Position numbers and translations under genes: made by a program | The notes under the pieces: generated by a model | The model's database searches: none | Told to the model about the DNA's origin: nothing | What the model saw: only the letters and a program-made list of their open reading frames with translations | Origin: Natronomonas gomsonensis | Lineage (GTDB): Archaea; Halobacteriota; Halobacteria; Halobacteriales; Haloarculaceae | Direction: 5' to 3' | Assembly: GCF_013391635.1 (NCBI RefSeq) | Contig: NZ_JACAWU010000002.1 | Coordinates: 682,001-746,000, forward strand | DNA: 64,000 nucleotides | Shown: positions 55,596 to 63,856 of the stretch, in pieces | Layout of the letters: each line of letters starts with the position of its first letter | Position numbering within the stretch: position 1 is the first letter of the stretch

Positions 55596-56150
55596 TTAGG
55601 CGTCGTCCGACGGCGTCCGAGTTGGCGTGCCGGTCAATTCCGGCGTCTCGGTCTCGGGACTGGCGCTCACCGACTGGCTGGCGCTCGAGGACCCACTTCT
55701 GTTGCCCGATTGATCGACCCGCACCGACGACGGTTCGCCGTTCTCGAAAGTGAACGTCGCCACGTACTCGATTTCGACGATACACTGCGCCGACGCACCT
55801 TCGTCGTCGCCCTCGACGCTCTCGACTTCGACGTACAGTTCGTCGGCGTCGCGGTCGTATTCGCTCGTGACGAGCTCTGCGGTGTATGAGGAATCCCGTC
55901 CGTCGAGGACGCCCTCGACGGTGACGACGCCGTCTTCTTTGGTCACCTCGTGGCTGCCGTAGTCGTCGCCGCACTCGACGCGTTCGACCTCGAAAGACTG
56001 GTCGACGAGTCGGGGTCCGGTCGGTGTCTCGGTCGGATCATCGCTCTCGTCGTCGTTTTCCGGAGCGGTTCCGGGGCCGCCACCGAGACAGCCGGCGATA
56101 CCAGTCGTGGTCGCGGCCGCCGCGGCCGCGAGGAGGGAACGTCGTTTCAC
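55596..56150 (-). CDS. Haloarchaeal lipoprotein, function unknown
   Basis: A 184-residue protein. The signal MKRRSLLAAAAAATTTGIAG ends at a lipobox Cys21 (IAGC), followed by an acidic Pro/Asp/Thr linker, an 80-residue beta-rich domain with one Cys pair (ERVECGD and AQCIVE), and a Ser/Thr-rich tail. This is a typical anchored surface protein. The TATA-like minus-strand TTTTTGTATTC lies about 25 bases upstream. Its stop abuts the fusion-protein stop. Confidence 0.8.
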   Translation of the reverse strand: MKRRSLLAAAAAATTTGIAGCLGGGPGTAPENDDESDDPTETPTGPRLVDQSFEVERVECGDDYGSHEVTKEDGVVTVEGVLDGRDSSYTAELVTSEYDRDADELYVEVESVEGDDEGASAQCIVEIEYVATFTFENGEPSSVRVDQSGNRSGSSSASQSVSASPETETPELTGTPTRTPSDDA

Positions 56151-56192
56151 GGTAGCGGCTACTGGGGAGAATACAAAAACCGTGCCGAAGGT

Positions 56193-56208
56193 TCAAACGA
56201 ACGTTTGA
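56193..56208. promoter_or_regulatory. Palindrome between divergent promoters
   Basis: TCAAACG-AA-CGTTTGA has perfect seven-base arms. It lies between the TATA boxes of the leftward lipoprotein gene (about 56169-56180) and the rightward YbaK gene (about 56219-56225), so one bound regulator could serve both. The form resembles TetR-family operators. Confidence 0.55.
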
Positions 56209-56251
56209 CTCTCATCGGGGGATTCTTGCACGCCGGCCGACACCCCCCGCT

Positions 56252-56728
56252 ATGCACCCGAGTGCAGCGGAGTTCCGGGCCCGTGCTGCGGACCGTTACG
56301 GCTTCGAAGTCGACGTACACGAGTTCCCCGAGGGAACGAAGACGGCGGCCGACGCCGCCGCAGCCATCGGCTGTGGCGTCGCCCAAATAGCCAGCGGAAT
56401 CGTCCTCTCGGCCGACGGCGACCTCGTCGTGGTCGTCACGAGCGGCGCAAACCGCGTGAGTGAGGCGAAGGTCGCCGACCTCGTCGGCGTCGACGCCGAG
56501 AGCGTGTCGATGGGCGACGCCGACGATATCAAATCGACGTTGGGGTGGTCCATCGGTGGTGTGCCGCCGTTCTGCCATGATGCGGATGTCCCCGTCTTCA
56601 TGGACGAGACGCTCTTGGAGTTCGAGGAGGTGTGGGCCGCCGCCGGAACGCCGCAGGCGGTGTTCCCCATCGACCCCGAGACGCTCCGGGAGCTGGCGGG
56701 CGCAACGGTCGCCGATATCGCGGAGTGA
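56252..56728 (+). CDS. YbaK/ProX-type aminoacyl-tRNA deacylase
   Basis: A 158-residue single-domain trans-editing factor. FPEGTKTAADAAAAIGCGVAQIA is the substrate-pocket region, LVGVDAESVSMGDADDIKSTLG the middle, and SIGGVPPFCHD the conserved G-G-x-P-P loop. The family hydrolyses mischarged tRNA, commonly Cys-tRNA(Pro) or Ala-tRNA(Pro); the target amino acid cannot be told here. The start is at the first Met of the domain. Confidence 0.9.
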   Translation: MHPSAAEFRARAADRYGFEVDVHEFPEGTKTAADAAAAIGCGVAQIASGIVLSADGDLVVVVTSGANRVSEAKVADLVGVDAESVSMGDADDIKSTLGWSIGGVPPFCHDADVPVFMDETLLEFEEVWAAAGTPQAVFPIDPETLRELAGATVADIAE

Positions 56729-56762
56729 GTCGATTAACAAGACAGCGCTGTATTGGCACCAA

Positions 56763-56801
56763 TATTATTAACTAAGGCTGGATAAATAATAACATTTTTA
56801 A
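56763..56801 (+). promoter_or_regulatory. Promoter and candidate metalloregulator site of the zinc transporter
   Basis: The TATA box TTTTTAA (56795-56801) is centred 27 bases before the ATG. Just upstream, TATTATT (56763-56769) and AATAATA (56785-56791) are exact inverted arms around 15 bases in an unusually A/T-rich stretch, a natural place for a metal-dependent repressor. Confidence 0.5.
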
Positions 56802-56824
56802 CTGGAGATGGGTAACTGGTGGGT

Positions 56825-57910
56825 ATGAACCCGACGCGACGACAGGTACTCGGCGGAACGGCGGCGGTTGTCGGCGGGAGCCTCGCTGGCTGTCTCGGAA
56901 GTCCAGACACCGGCAACGGTCCCGAGGGTGGGGAAGGCGTGTTTACTTCGTTTTTTACGCTAGCCGACTTCGCTCGCCACGTCGTCGGCGACGTGACAGA
57001 GGTACAAAACCCCATCCCGCCGGGAGAGATGGGCCACCAGTACGAGGTCGGCTCGCAGGCACAGGTCGACGCCGCTCGGTCTGCCGCGTTCGTCTACCTC
57101 GACATCCCGGGGTTTCAGAACTGGGCCCTCGACAGCGCAGAAAACCTCGAGGCGAACCACGAGTCCGTCACCGTCGTCGACGCCCTTGCAGACGTAGAGC
57201 TTCGAGAAATCGGGGCTGGTCACGAACACAGTGGTGAGGACCACGAGGACGAACACACCGATGAGCACACCGACGAACACGACGGCGAGCACGAGGACGA
57301 ACACACCGATGACCACGACGACGAACACGAGGATGAGCACACCGACGAGCACGAGGACGAACACGTCGGTGGTGACTTCGACCCCCACTACTGGACCGAC
57401 CCAGTCCGGTCGGCCACGAGCGTCCGGACCATCGGTGAGGCGCTGGCTCAGGCCGACCCGGACAACGCCGAGACCTACCGCTCGAACACCGACGCCTACG
57501 TCGGGGAACTCGAAACCCTCGACGAGACCTTCGAGTCGGAACTCTCCGAGCGCGCTATCGACACCGTCGTCGTCGCGGGCCACGACTCCTATCAGTATCT
57601 CGCCGAACGGTACGGCTTCGAAGTTCACTCACCGGTCGGCGTCTCCCCGAACGCCGAACCCGGGTCGGCGGAAATCAGCGACACCATCGACGTGGTCGAC
57701 GACAACGGCATCGACGTCATCCTCTATGACACCTTCTCCTCACCACGACTCGCCGAAACCATCGTCAGCGAATCGAACGCCGAGGAAGCGGTCGCCATCT
57801 CCTCGGCGGAAGGGACGAAAGGGGAGTGGCTCGACGACGGCTGGGGGTACGTCGAACAGATGAAAGAGCTAAACCTACCGGCATTCAAAGCCGCACTGAA
57901 AGCCGAATGA
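56825..57910 (+). CDS. znuA: Zinc/manganese ABC transporter substrate-binding lipoprotein
   Basis: A 361-residue cluster A-I metal-binding protein. Signal NPTRRQVLGGTAAVVGG with twin Arg and lipobox LAGC (Cys23) indicates Tat export and lipid anchoring. Between the first half and the FDPHYWTDP metal site lies a loop (133-180) with 13 His, eleven of them strictly every fourth residue from 140 to 180, spaced by Asp, Glu and Thr. Such loops mark Zn transporters. The last His ligand is in VVAGHDSYQYL. Start supported by a TATA box; in operon with the ATPase. Confidence 0.94.
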   Translation: MNPTRRQVLGGTAAVVGGSLAGCLGSPDTGNGPEGGEGVFTSFFTLADFARHVVGDVTEVQNPIPPGEMGHQYEVGSQAQVDAARSAAFVYLDIPGFQNWALDSAENLEANHESVTVVDALADVELREIGAGHEHSGEDHEDEHTDEHTDEHDGEHEDEHTDDHDDEHEDEHTDEHEDEHVGGDFDPHYWTDPVRSATSVRTIGEALAQADPDNAETYRSNTDAYVGELETLDETFESELSERAIDTVVVAGHDSYQYLAERYGFEVHSPVGVSPNAEPGSAEISDTIDVVDDNGIDVILYDTFSSPRLAETIVSESNAEEAVAISSAEGTKGEWLDDGWGYVEQMKELNLPAFKAALKAE

Positions 57911-58647
57911 CCGACGCCGTCCGCATCGAGAACGTCTCGTTCAGTTACGGGGAGGCCCCCGCCCTGCGAGACGTGTCGCTGACCATCGCGGAAGGCGAAT
58001 TCCTCGGACTCATCGGCCCGAACGGCTCGGGGAAGACGACGCTGTTGAGCGTCATGTTGGGGCTCGTCGAACCCGACGAGGGCTCCGTCGAGTTGTTCGG
58101 CGAGCCCATCGAGTCCTTCGAGGACGGCCACCGAATCGGCTACGTCTCCCAGAAATCGACGGAGAAGGGAACCGCGATGCCCGTCACCGTCGAGGAAGTC
58201 GTCGAGATGGGTCGCTATCCACACGTCGGCTCCGGCCGCCTCCGGGAGGAAGACCATCAGGCCGTCGAGGCCGCTATGGCACGGGTGGACATCACCGATC
58301 TCGCCGACCGAAAACTGAACACCCTCTCCGGCGGTCAGCGCCAGCGGGCGTTCATCGCCCGCGCGCTCGCCAGCGACGCCGACCTGCTCGCACTCGACGA
58401 GCCGACCGTCGGCGTCGACGCCGAGTCACGTGACCGCTTCTACGGCCTGCTCGACGAACTCAACAGTGAGGGTATCACCATCGTCCTCATCGAACACGAC
58501 ATCGGCGTCGTCACCGACCGCGCGAGTCGCATCGCCTGTCTCAACACGGAACTGTACCACCACGGCGACCCCGAGTCCTTCCACGAGAGCGACGCCCTAG
58601 AGCGTGCCTACGGCTCGACCGGACAGGTCGTCGGCCACCACCACTGA
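57907..58647 (+). CDS. znuC: Zinc/manganese ABC transporter ATP-binding protein
   Basis: A 246-residue ATPase. Walker A GPNGSGKTTLL, signature LSGGQRQRAFIARALAS, Walker B LLALDEPTVGVD and the H-loop IEHDIGVVTD are complete. The C-terminus ends in GQVVGHHH, a short His run that could sense metal. Overlaps the binding-protein stop by ATGA and the permease start by one base, so the transporter is made from one transcript. Confidence 0.96.
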   Translation: MTDAVRIENVSFSYGEAPALRDVSLTIAEGEFLGLIGPNGSGKTTLLSVMLGLVEPDEGSVELFGEPIESFEDGHRIGYVSQKSTEKGTAMPVTVEEVVEMGRYPHVGSGRLREEDHQAVEAAMARVDITDLADRKLNTLSGGQRQRAFIARALASDADLLALDEPTVGVDAESRDRFYGLLDELNSEGITIVLIEHDIGVVTDRASRIACLNTELYHHGDPESFHESDALERAYGSTGQVVGHHH

Positions 58648-59684
58648 TGGCGGTGCAACGTGCTGCTCGGCGAGGGATCGTCCGGGTCGGTATCGGCGTG
58701 ACGGCGATTCTGGCCGCCGTTTCGGGGCTGTATCTGCTGGCGACGTTCGCCGAAGCATACGGCCCCGGAACCCTCGGCGGCCTCGGTGCGACGCTCGCGA
58801 CGACGCTCGTCGATACCGGCCACCTTCTCGGCCTCCTCGTCGGGACCGACCTGCTTCGTTTCCGGTTCGTCTGGAACTCGCTTGCGACCGGCGTCCTCAT
58901 CGGCATCGTCGCACCGCTGGTCGGCACCTACCTCGTCCACCGCGAGATGGCGCTCATCGGCGAGACACTGGCCCACACGGCGTTCGCCGGGGTGGCATTC
59001 GGCCTGTTCTTCGCCGCATCGACGGGCTGGTCGACGCCCATCCTACTTCCAGCGCTTATCGCGGGCATCCTCGGGGCCTTCGCGGTCCAATGGCTGACTG
59101 AACACACCGACACCTACGGCGACGTGCCCATCGCCATCATGCTCACGGGGTCGTTCGCCGTCGGCACCATCATCATCTCCATCGGCGGCGGGTTCTCGGG
59201 GCTCAACATCGAGAGCTTCCTGTTCGGCAACGTCGGCTTCGTCACGCCGAGCGGTGCGTGGCTGATGGGTGCGCTGTCGGCAGTCGTCGTCGCCGTCATC
59301 GCGGCCCGACACAAGCAACTGCTGTTCATCACCTTCGACGAGCAGGCCGCCCGCGTCGCCCAACTCGACGTGGGGCTCCACAACACGCTGTTAGTCGTCC
59401 TCACGTCGTTCGTCGTCGTCGGGGCGATGCAGGTACTCGGCATCATCCTCGTCGCGGCGCTTCTGGTCGTCCCGGTCGCGGCGGCCACCCAAATCGCCGC
59501 CGACTTCCGCGAATCGATGTATCTCGGTGTGCTGTTCGGCGAACTCTCCGTGTTGGTCGGCCTCTCGGTTGCCTTCCCGCTGAACGCCCCGCCGGGCGGC
59601 ACCATCGTCGTCGTCGCCATCGGAATCTACGCGCTGTCGGTCGCCGCTTCCACCGGCGAGTTCCGAGCGGTTTCGACGCACTGA
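58647..59684 (+). CDS. znuB: Zinc/manganese ABC transporter permease
   Basis: A 345-residue ABC-3 family permease with about eight to nine helices. RFVWNSLATGVLIGIVAPLVGTYLV, EMALIGETLAHTAFAGVAFG (the coupling segment), and NTLLVVLTSFVVVGAMQVLGIILVAALLVVP are typical. There is no obvious internal metal selectivity sign. It starts one base before the ATPase stop codon ends. Confidence 0.95.
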   Translation: MAVQRAARRGIVRVGIGVTAILAAVSGLYLLATFAEAYGPGTLGGLGATLATTLVDTGHLLGLLVGTDLLRFRFVWNSLATGVLIGIVAPLVGTYLVHREMALIGETLAHTAFAGVAFGLFFAASTGWSTPILLPALIAGILGAFAVQWLTEHTDTYGDVPIAIMLTGSFAVGTIIISIGGGFSGLNIESFLFGNVGFVTPSGAWLMGALSAVVVAVIAARHKQLLFITFDEQAARVAQLDVGLHNTLLVVLTSFVVVGAMQVLGIILVAALLVVPVAAATQIAADFRESMYLGVLFGELSVLVGLSVAFPLNAPPGGTIVVVAIGIYALSVAASTGEFRAVSTH

Positions 59685-59712
59685 CAGCGAGCAGCTCACT
59701 ACGAGGTACAGC

Positions 59713-59719
59713 TATTTAC
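59713..59719 (+). promoter_or_regulatory. TATA box of the acyl-CoA synthetase operon
   Basis: TATTTAC is about 28 bases before the ATG at 59744, so this operon is separate from the transporter. Confidence 0.55.
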
Positions 59720-59743
59720 GCCGGCGCCGAGAACCGACAGCCG

Positions 59744-61837
59744 ATGAGCGAACTCTCGGGACTGTTCGCCCCGGAGCGGGTCGCCGTCGTCGGAGCGACC
59801 GACCGCAAGGGGTCGGTCGGGCGAGCCGTGATGGAGAACCTCGTGGCGGATTTCGAGGGGTCGGTCGTCCCGGTCAACCCGACCGAGGACCGGCTGTTCG
59901 ACCGCCCCTGTTACGACGACGTAGCCGAGACCGGCGCCGACCTCGCCGTCGTCGTGGTGCCGGCCGCGACGGCCCTCGAGGTCATCGAGTCGGCAGGCGA
60001 GGCAGGTATCGAAAACGTCGTCGTGATTACCGCTGGGTTCGGCGAATCCGGCGGCGACGGCACCGCCCGCGAGGAGGCACTCGTCGACCTCGCGAACCGC
60101 TATGGGTTGAACCTCGTCGGGCCGAACTCGCTGGGTATCATCTCGACGCCGTCGGGACTGAACGCCACGTTCGGTCCGCGGAACGCCGACCCGGGTTCCA
60201 TCTCGTTTATGAGCCAATCCGGCGCGTTCGTCACGGCCGTCCTCGATTGGGCCGCCGACCGCGACATCGGCTTCAACGACATCGTCTCCCTCGGCAACAA
60301 GGCCGTCCTCGACGAGACGGACTTCATCGAGGCGTGGGGGGCGGATTCGGGGACCGACGTGGTGTTGGGGTACCTCGAAAGCATCGAGGACGGCGAAGCG
60401 TTCGTCCGAACCGCACGCGAGGTGACTGCCGAGACGCCCGTCGTCGTCGTGAAGTCGGGGCGAACGGAGGCCGGCGCCCACGCCGCGGCCTCCCACACCG
60501 GCGCCATCGCCGGCAGTGAAGCGGCCTACGAGGCCGGATTGGATGGGGCGGGCGTCCTCCGCGTCGAGTCCGCCGAGGAGTTGTTCGACTTCGGCGCGAT
60601 GTTGGCCGGCCAACCCATCCCGAACGCCGATGGTGTCGCCGTCGTGACCAACGCCGGCGGGCCGGGCGTGATGGCGACCGACGCCATCGGTGACGCAGCC
60701 CTCGACCTCGCCTCGCTCGGCGGGGAGACCCGTGCGGCGCTGGCCGACGTCCTCCCCCAGTCGGCGAGCGGGCAGAATCCGGTGGACATCATCGGCGACG
60801 CGCCGGTCGAACGCTTCGAGCGAGCCTTGGAGGTCGTCCTCGACGACCCTGCCGTCGGCGCGGCGGTCGTCATCGCCTGTCCGACCGCGACGCTGTCCTT
60901 CGAATCGTTGGCCGAGCGGCTGACCGCACTCGGAGAGACGCGAGAACAACCGGTCGCAGTCTGTCTGATGGGTGGTTCCTCGACCGAGGCGGCGGCGGAG
61001 ACGCTCGCGGCGGCCGGCATGCCGACGTACTTCGACCCCGCTCGGGCCGTCCGGAGCCTCGAGGCGCTGTACGACTATCGGGAGATTCGGCGGCGCGAGT
61101 ACGAAGCGCCGACGACGTTCGACGTCGACCGCGCCCGCGCCCGCGAGATTCTGGAGCGCGTCGAGGGCGCACGGGACAACCGACTCGGCATCGAGGCGAT
61201 GGGACTGCTCGACGCCTACGGGATTCCGACCCCCGAAAGCGACATCGTCGACTCGCCGGGAGACGCCCGACGGGTCGCCGAAGCAATCGAGGGCGACGTG
61301 GTGATGAAAATCGTCTCGCCGGACATCCTCCACAAGACCGACGTCGGCGGGGTGGAAGTCGGCGTCGCGGACGCCGACGTAGCGGACATCTACGAGACCC
61401 TCCTTACGCGCGCTCGAAACTACCAACCCGACGCCCGCATCCTCGGCGTGCAGGTACAGGAGATGGTCGACCTCGACGACGGCGTCGAGACGATTCTCGG
61501 GTTGAACCGCGACCCGCAGTTCGGCCCGCTCGTGCTGTTCGGCCTCGGCGGCGTCTTCGTCGAGGTGTTCGAGGACACCACGCTCCGGGTCGCCCCGGTC
61601 TCCGAACCCGAGGCGGCGAGCATGATAGACGACATCGACGCGGCACCGCTGTTGCGGGGCGCACGCGGCCGGACGCCGGTCGACGAAGACGCCGTCGTCG
61701 AGACCATCCAGCGACTCTCACAACTCGTCACCGACTTCCCCGCTATCGTCGAACTGGACATCAACCCGCTGGTGGCGACGCCCGAGGGCGTCGTCGCCAT
61801 CGACATTAGACTCACCGTCGACCCAGAAGCACTATGA
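59744..61837 (+). CDS. acd: ADP-forming acetyl/acyl-CoA synthetase, fused alpha-beta
   Basis: A 697-residue NDP-forming acyl-CoA synthetase that makes ATP from acyl-CoA, ADP and phosphate, or acyl-CoA in reverse. The N-terminal CoA-binding domain starts VAVVGATDRKGSVGRAV. The phosphorylated His is residue 251 in AASHTGAIAGSEAAYE. The C-terminal ATP-grasp part has KIVSPDILHKTDVGGVEVGV, VFVEVFEDTTLRVAPV and ELDINPLVATPEGVVAIDIR. In haloarchaea this enzyme excretes acetate on rich carbon. Its stop overlaps the P-loop gene by ATGA. Confidence 0.95.
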   Translation: MSELSGLFAPERVAVVGATDRKGSVGRAVMENLVADFEGSVVPVNPTEDRLFDRPCYDDVAETGADLAVVVVPAATALEVIESAGEAGIENVVVITAGFGESGGDGTAREEALVDLANRYGLNLVGPNSLGIISTPSGLNATFGPRNADPGSISFMSQSGAFVTAVLDWAADRDIGFNDIVSLGNKAVLDETDFIEAWGADSGTDVVLGYLESIEDGEAFVRTAREVTAETPVVVVKSGRTEAGAHAAASHTGAIAGSEAAYEAGLDGAGVLRVESAEELFDFGAMLAGQPIPNADGVAVVTNAGGPGVMATDAIGDAALDLASLGGETRAALADVLPQSASGQNPVDIIGDAPVERFERALEVVLDDPAVGAAVVIACPTATLSFESLAERLTALGETREQPVAVCLMGGSSTEAAAETLAAAGMPTYFDPARAVRSLEALYDYREIRRREYEAPTTFDVDRARAREILERVEGARDNRLGIEAMGLLDAYGIPTPESDIVDSPGDARRVAEAIEGDVVMKIVSPDILHKTDVGGVEVGVADADVADIYETLLTRARNYQPDARILGVQVQEMVDLDDGVETILGLNRDPQFGPLVLFGLGGVFVEVFEDTTLRVAPVSEPEAASMIDDIDAAPLLRGARGRTPVDEDAVVETIQRLSQLVTDFPAIVELDINPLVATPEGVVAIDIRLTVDPEAL

Positions 61838-62892
61838 CCCTACTCGTCACCTCGACCGAAGAGAGCACAGGCAAGACCGCCGTCGCACTGGCGTTGGCCA
61901 AAGCCGCCCAGGAGCGCGGCGAGCGCGTCGGCTACATGAAACCCAAAGGGACACGACTGCAGTCGTCGGTCGGCAAGACCCTCGACGAGGACCCGCTGTT
62001 GGCTCGCGAGGTGTTGGACATCGACAGCCAGACCCACGAGATGGAGCCGGTCGTCTACTCCTCGACGTTCATTCAGGAGGCGATTCGCGGCCGCGAGGAC
62101 CCCGAGGCCCTCCGGGAGCGAATCACCGAGGAGTTCGAGGCGCTGGCCGAAGACAGCGACCGGATGATACTCGAGGGCGGCGGGTCGCTGACGACCGGCG
62201 GTATCGTCGGATTGACCGACCGCGACATCGCCGAGTTGCTCGACGCGACGGTCGTCCTGGTCGTCCCCTACGCCCAACCGAGCGACATCGACGAGGTGTT
62301 GGCCGCCGCCGAGTACCTCGGCGACCACCTCGGTGGCGTGCTGTTCAACGCGGTTTCCGACGCGGCGTTCGACGGCCTCGCGAGCGACGTGGTCCCCTTC
62401 CTCGAAGGGCGGGGCGTCCGGGTGTTCGGAACCGTCCCGCGTGACCGCGACCTCGCGGGCGTCACGGTCGCGGAACTGGCCAGCGAACTCGGCGCCGACG
62501 TGCTGACCAGCGAGGCGCCGACCGACGGGCTCCTCGAGCGATTCGTCGTCGGTGCGATGACCGCCGGCGAGGCGCTCGGACAGCTCCGCCGGGTCCGCGA
62601 CGCCGCGCTCATCACCGGCGGCGACCGGACCGACGTAGTGACAGCAGCCCTTGAGGCCTCCGGCATCGAGTGTCTGCTGTTGACTGGCGGGTTCAGGCCG
62701 CCCGAGGCCGTCCTCGGTCGTGCCGAAGCCGCCGACGTGCCGGTGTTGCTCGTGGGCGCCGACACCAAGACGACGCTCGACCGCGCCGAGAAGGTCATTC
62801 GCTCGGGACGGACCCGCGACACACACACCGTCGAGCGGATGGGCGAACTCCTGCGGGACTACGCGGACATCGACGCGATGCTCGAAGCGTAA
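61834..62892 (+). CDS. P-loop (BioD-like) plus DRTGG domain protein
   Basis: A 352-residue protein. The Walker A is TSTEESTGKTAVALALAKA; the N-terminal ~215 residues resemble dethiobiotin synthetase/PTA N-domain, and about 220-335 are a DRTGG domain (VGAMTAGEALGQLRRVRDAA; ITGGDRTDVVTAAL, containing G-G-D-R-T-D). It equals the regulatory front half of long phosphotransacetylases without the catalytic domain. Overlapped with acd, it likely controls that enzyme in response to a nucleotide; this is inference. Confidence 0.88.
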   Translation: MTLLVTSTEESTGKTAVALALAKAAQERGERVGYMKPKGTRLQSSVGKTLDEDPLLAREVLDIDSQTHEMEPVVYSSTFIQEAIRGREDPEALRERITEEFEALAEDSDRMILEGGGSLTTGGIVGLTDRDIAELLDATVVLVVPYAQPSDIDEVLAAAEYLGDHLGGVLFNAVSDAAFDGLASDVVPFLEGRGVRVFGTVPRDRDLAGVTVAELASELGADVLTSEAPTDGLLERFVVGAMTAGEALGQLRRVRDAALITGGDRTDVVTAALEASGIECLLLTGGFRPPEAVLGRAEAADVPVLLVGADTKTTLDRAEKVIRSGRTRDTHTVERMGELLRDYADIDAMLEA

Positions 62893-62914
62893 CTCAGTGT
62901 CGTTCGTCACCGTG

Positions 62915-62934
62915 TCACAATAAGTCACAATAAG
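62915..62934 (+). repeat. Tandem ten-base direct repeat over a promoter
   Basis: TCACAATAAG occurs twice in a row. Each copy contains a TATA-like AATAAG; they lie about 34 and 24 bases before the ATG of the methyltransferase gene. Confidence 0.5.
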
Positions 62935-62954
62935 CCGCGGTCGGTGCCACCCGT

Positions 62955-63671
62955 ATGGACGAGATGGACGCCTTCGGTCGGATGGTCCTCGACTTCCACC
63001 GCGACGACTACGACGGCAGCGGCCGCTACCGGAGCCACACCGGCGCGACCCGCGACGGCCACCCCGAGTGGTACTTCGGTGACTCCTTTCCGCCGGAGAG
63101 CGAAGCGGCTCTGAAGCGAGTTCGCGAGACCGGCGGCACCGTCGTCGACGCCGGCTGTGGCGCCGGTTCGCACGCGCTCGCCCTCCAGCGGGAGGGAACC
63201 GACGTGGTGGCGACGGACGTGAGCGCGGGCGCACTCCGGGTTGCCCGCGACCGTGGCGTCGAACGGGTCGCCCGCGCAGACCTCCGGTCGCTACCGGTCG
63301 TCGCCGACTGCGTCTTTCTCGCCGGGACGCAGTTCGGCGTCGGCGGGACCGTCGGGGCGCTCCAGGAGACGCTGTCGGCGCTGGAAGACGCCACGACCGA
63401 AGGGGGTCGTGTCGTCGGTGACTTCAAAGACCCCTTCGCCGTCGCCGACGACCACGTCGCCGGACGGGAGGAACTGCTCGATTTCGACCGCGAAGCCGGG
63501 GTCGCGCGCCGCCGAATGCGAACCGAGTATCGCGACCTTGCAGGGCCGTGGCTGGACTTGCTCTGTCTCACGCCCGCGGCCGCTCGAGAAGCGATCGATG
63601 CGACGGCGTGGTCGGTCACCGACATCATCGAAGGCGACAGCGCGCGCTACTTCGTCGTCTGTGACCGTTGA
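62955..63671 (+). CDS. Class I SAM-dependent methyltransferase
   Basis: A 238-residue Rossmann methyltransferase. Motif I is VVDAGCGAGSHALAL, followed by an acidic motif II (VVATDVSAGAL). A 40-residue N-terminal segment with DFHRDDYDGSGRYRSHTG precedes it. The substrate could be a small molecule or protein; the family is large. The ATG at 62955 has a TATA-like duplicate upstream. It is followed by the structured element and a convergent thioredoxin gene. Confidence 0.9.
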   Translation: MDEMDAFGRMVLDFHRDDYDGSGRYRSHTGATRDGHPEWYFGDSFPPESEAALKRVRETGGTVVDAGCGAGSHALALQREGTDVVATDVSAGALRVARDRGVERVARADLRSLPVVADCVFLAGTQFGVGGTVGALQETLSALEDATTEGGRVVGDFKDPFAVADDHVAGREELLDFDREAGVARRRMRTEYRDLAGPWLDLLCLTPAAAREAIDATAWSVTDIIEGDSARYFVVCDR

Positions 63672-63720
63672 GGACGCAATCGACGGCCGACCACAGAGTT
63701 AAGCCGGTTGCTATTGTTTA

Positions 63721-63783
63721 ACACAGTGGAGCCGAACGGCTCCGTAGTGTCACACGGGGGTCACTCCCCCATCAGTCTGTGTG
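63721..63783. ncRNA. Two abutting hairpins, possible structured RNA or double terminator
   Basis: First hairpin 63721-63750: ACAC, one A-A mismatch, GTGGAGCC, loop GAAC, GGCTCCGT, GTGT (eight plus four pairs, two being G-T wobbles). Second 63751-63783: CACAC pairs with GTGTG, with an inner GGGGG/CCCCC stem and an eight-base bulge on the 3' side. No base separates them. Weak TATA-like sequences (GTTAAG, ATTGTTTAA) lie upstream. I do not recognise a known RNA family, and the transcribed strand is not known. Confidence 0.4.
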
Positions 63784-63856
63784 CGGGCAGGTGGGTTCCG
63801 GGGACTTATTGCTGAATCGAGGTTGACAAACTGGTCGAAACGCCTGTCGCGTCCAC
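63784..63856. other. Remaining gap before the thioredoxin gene
   Basis: I see no gene and no clear signal here beyond a G-rich stretch (63784-63803). Confidence 0.5.
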
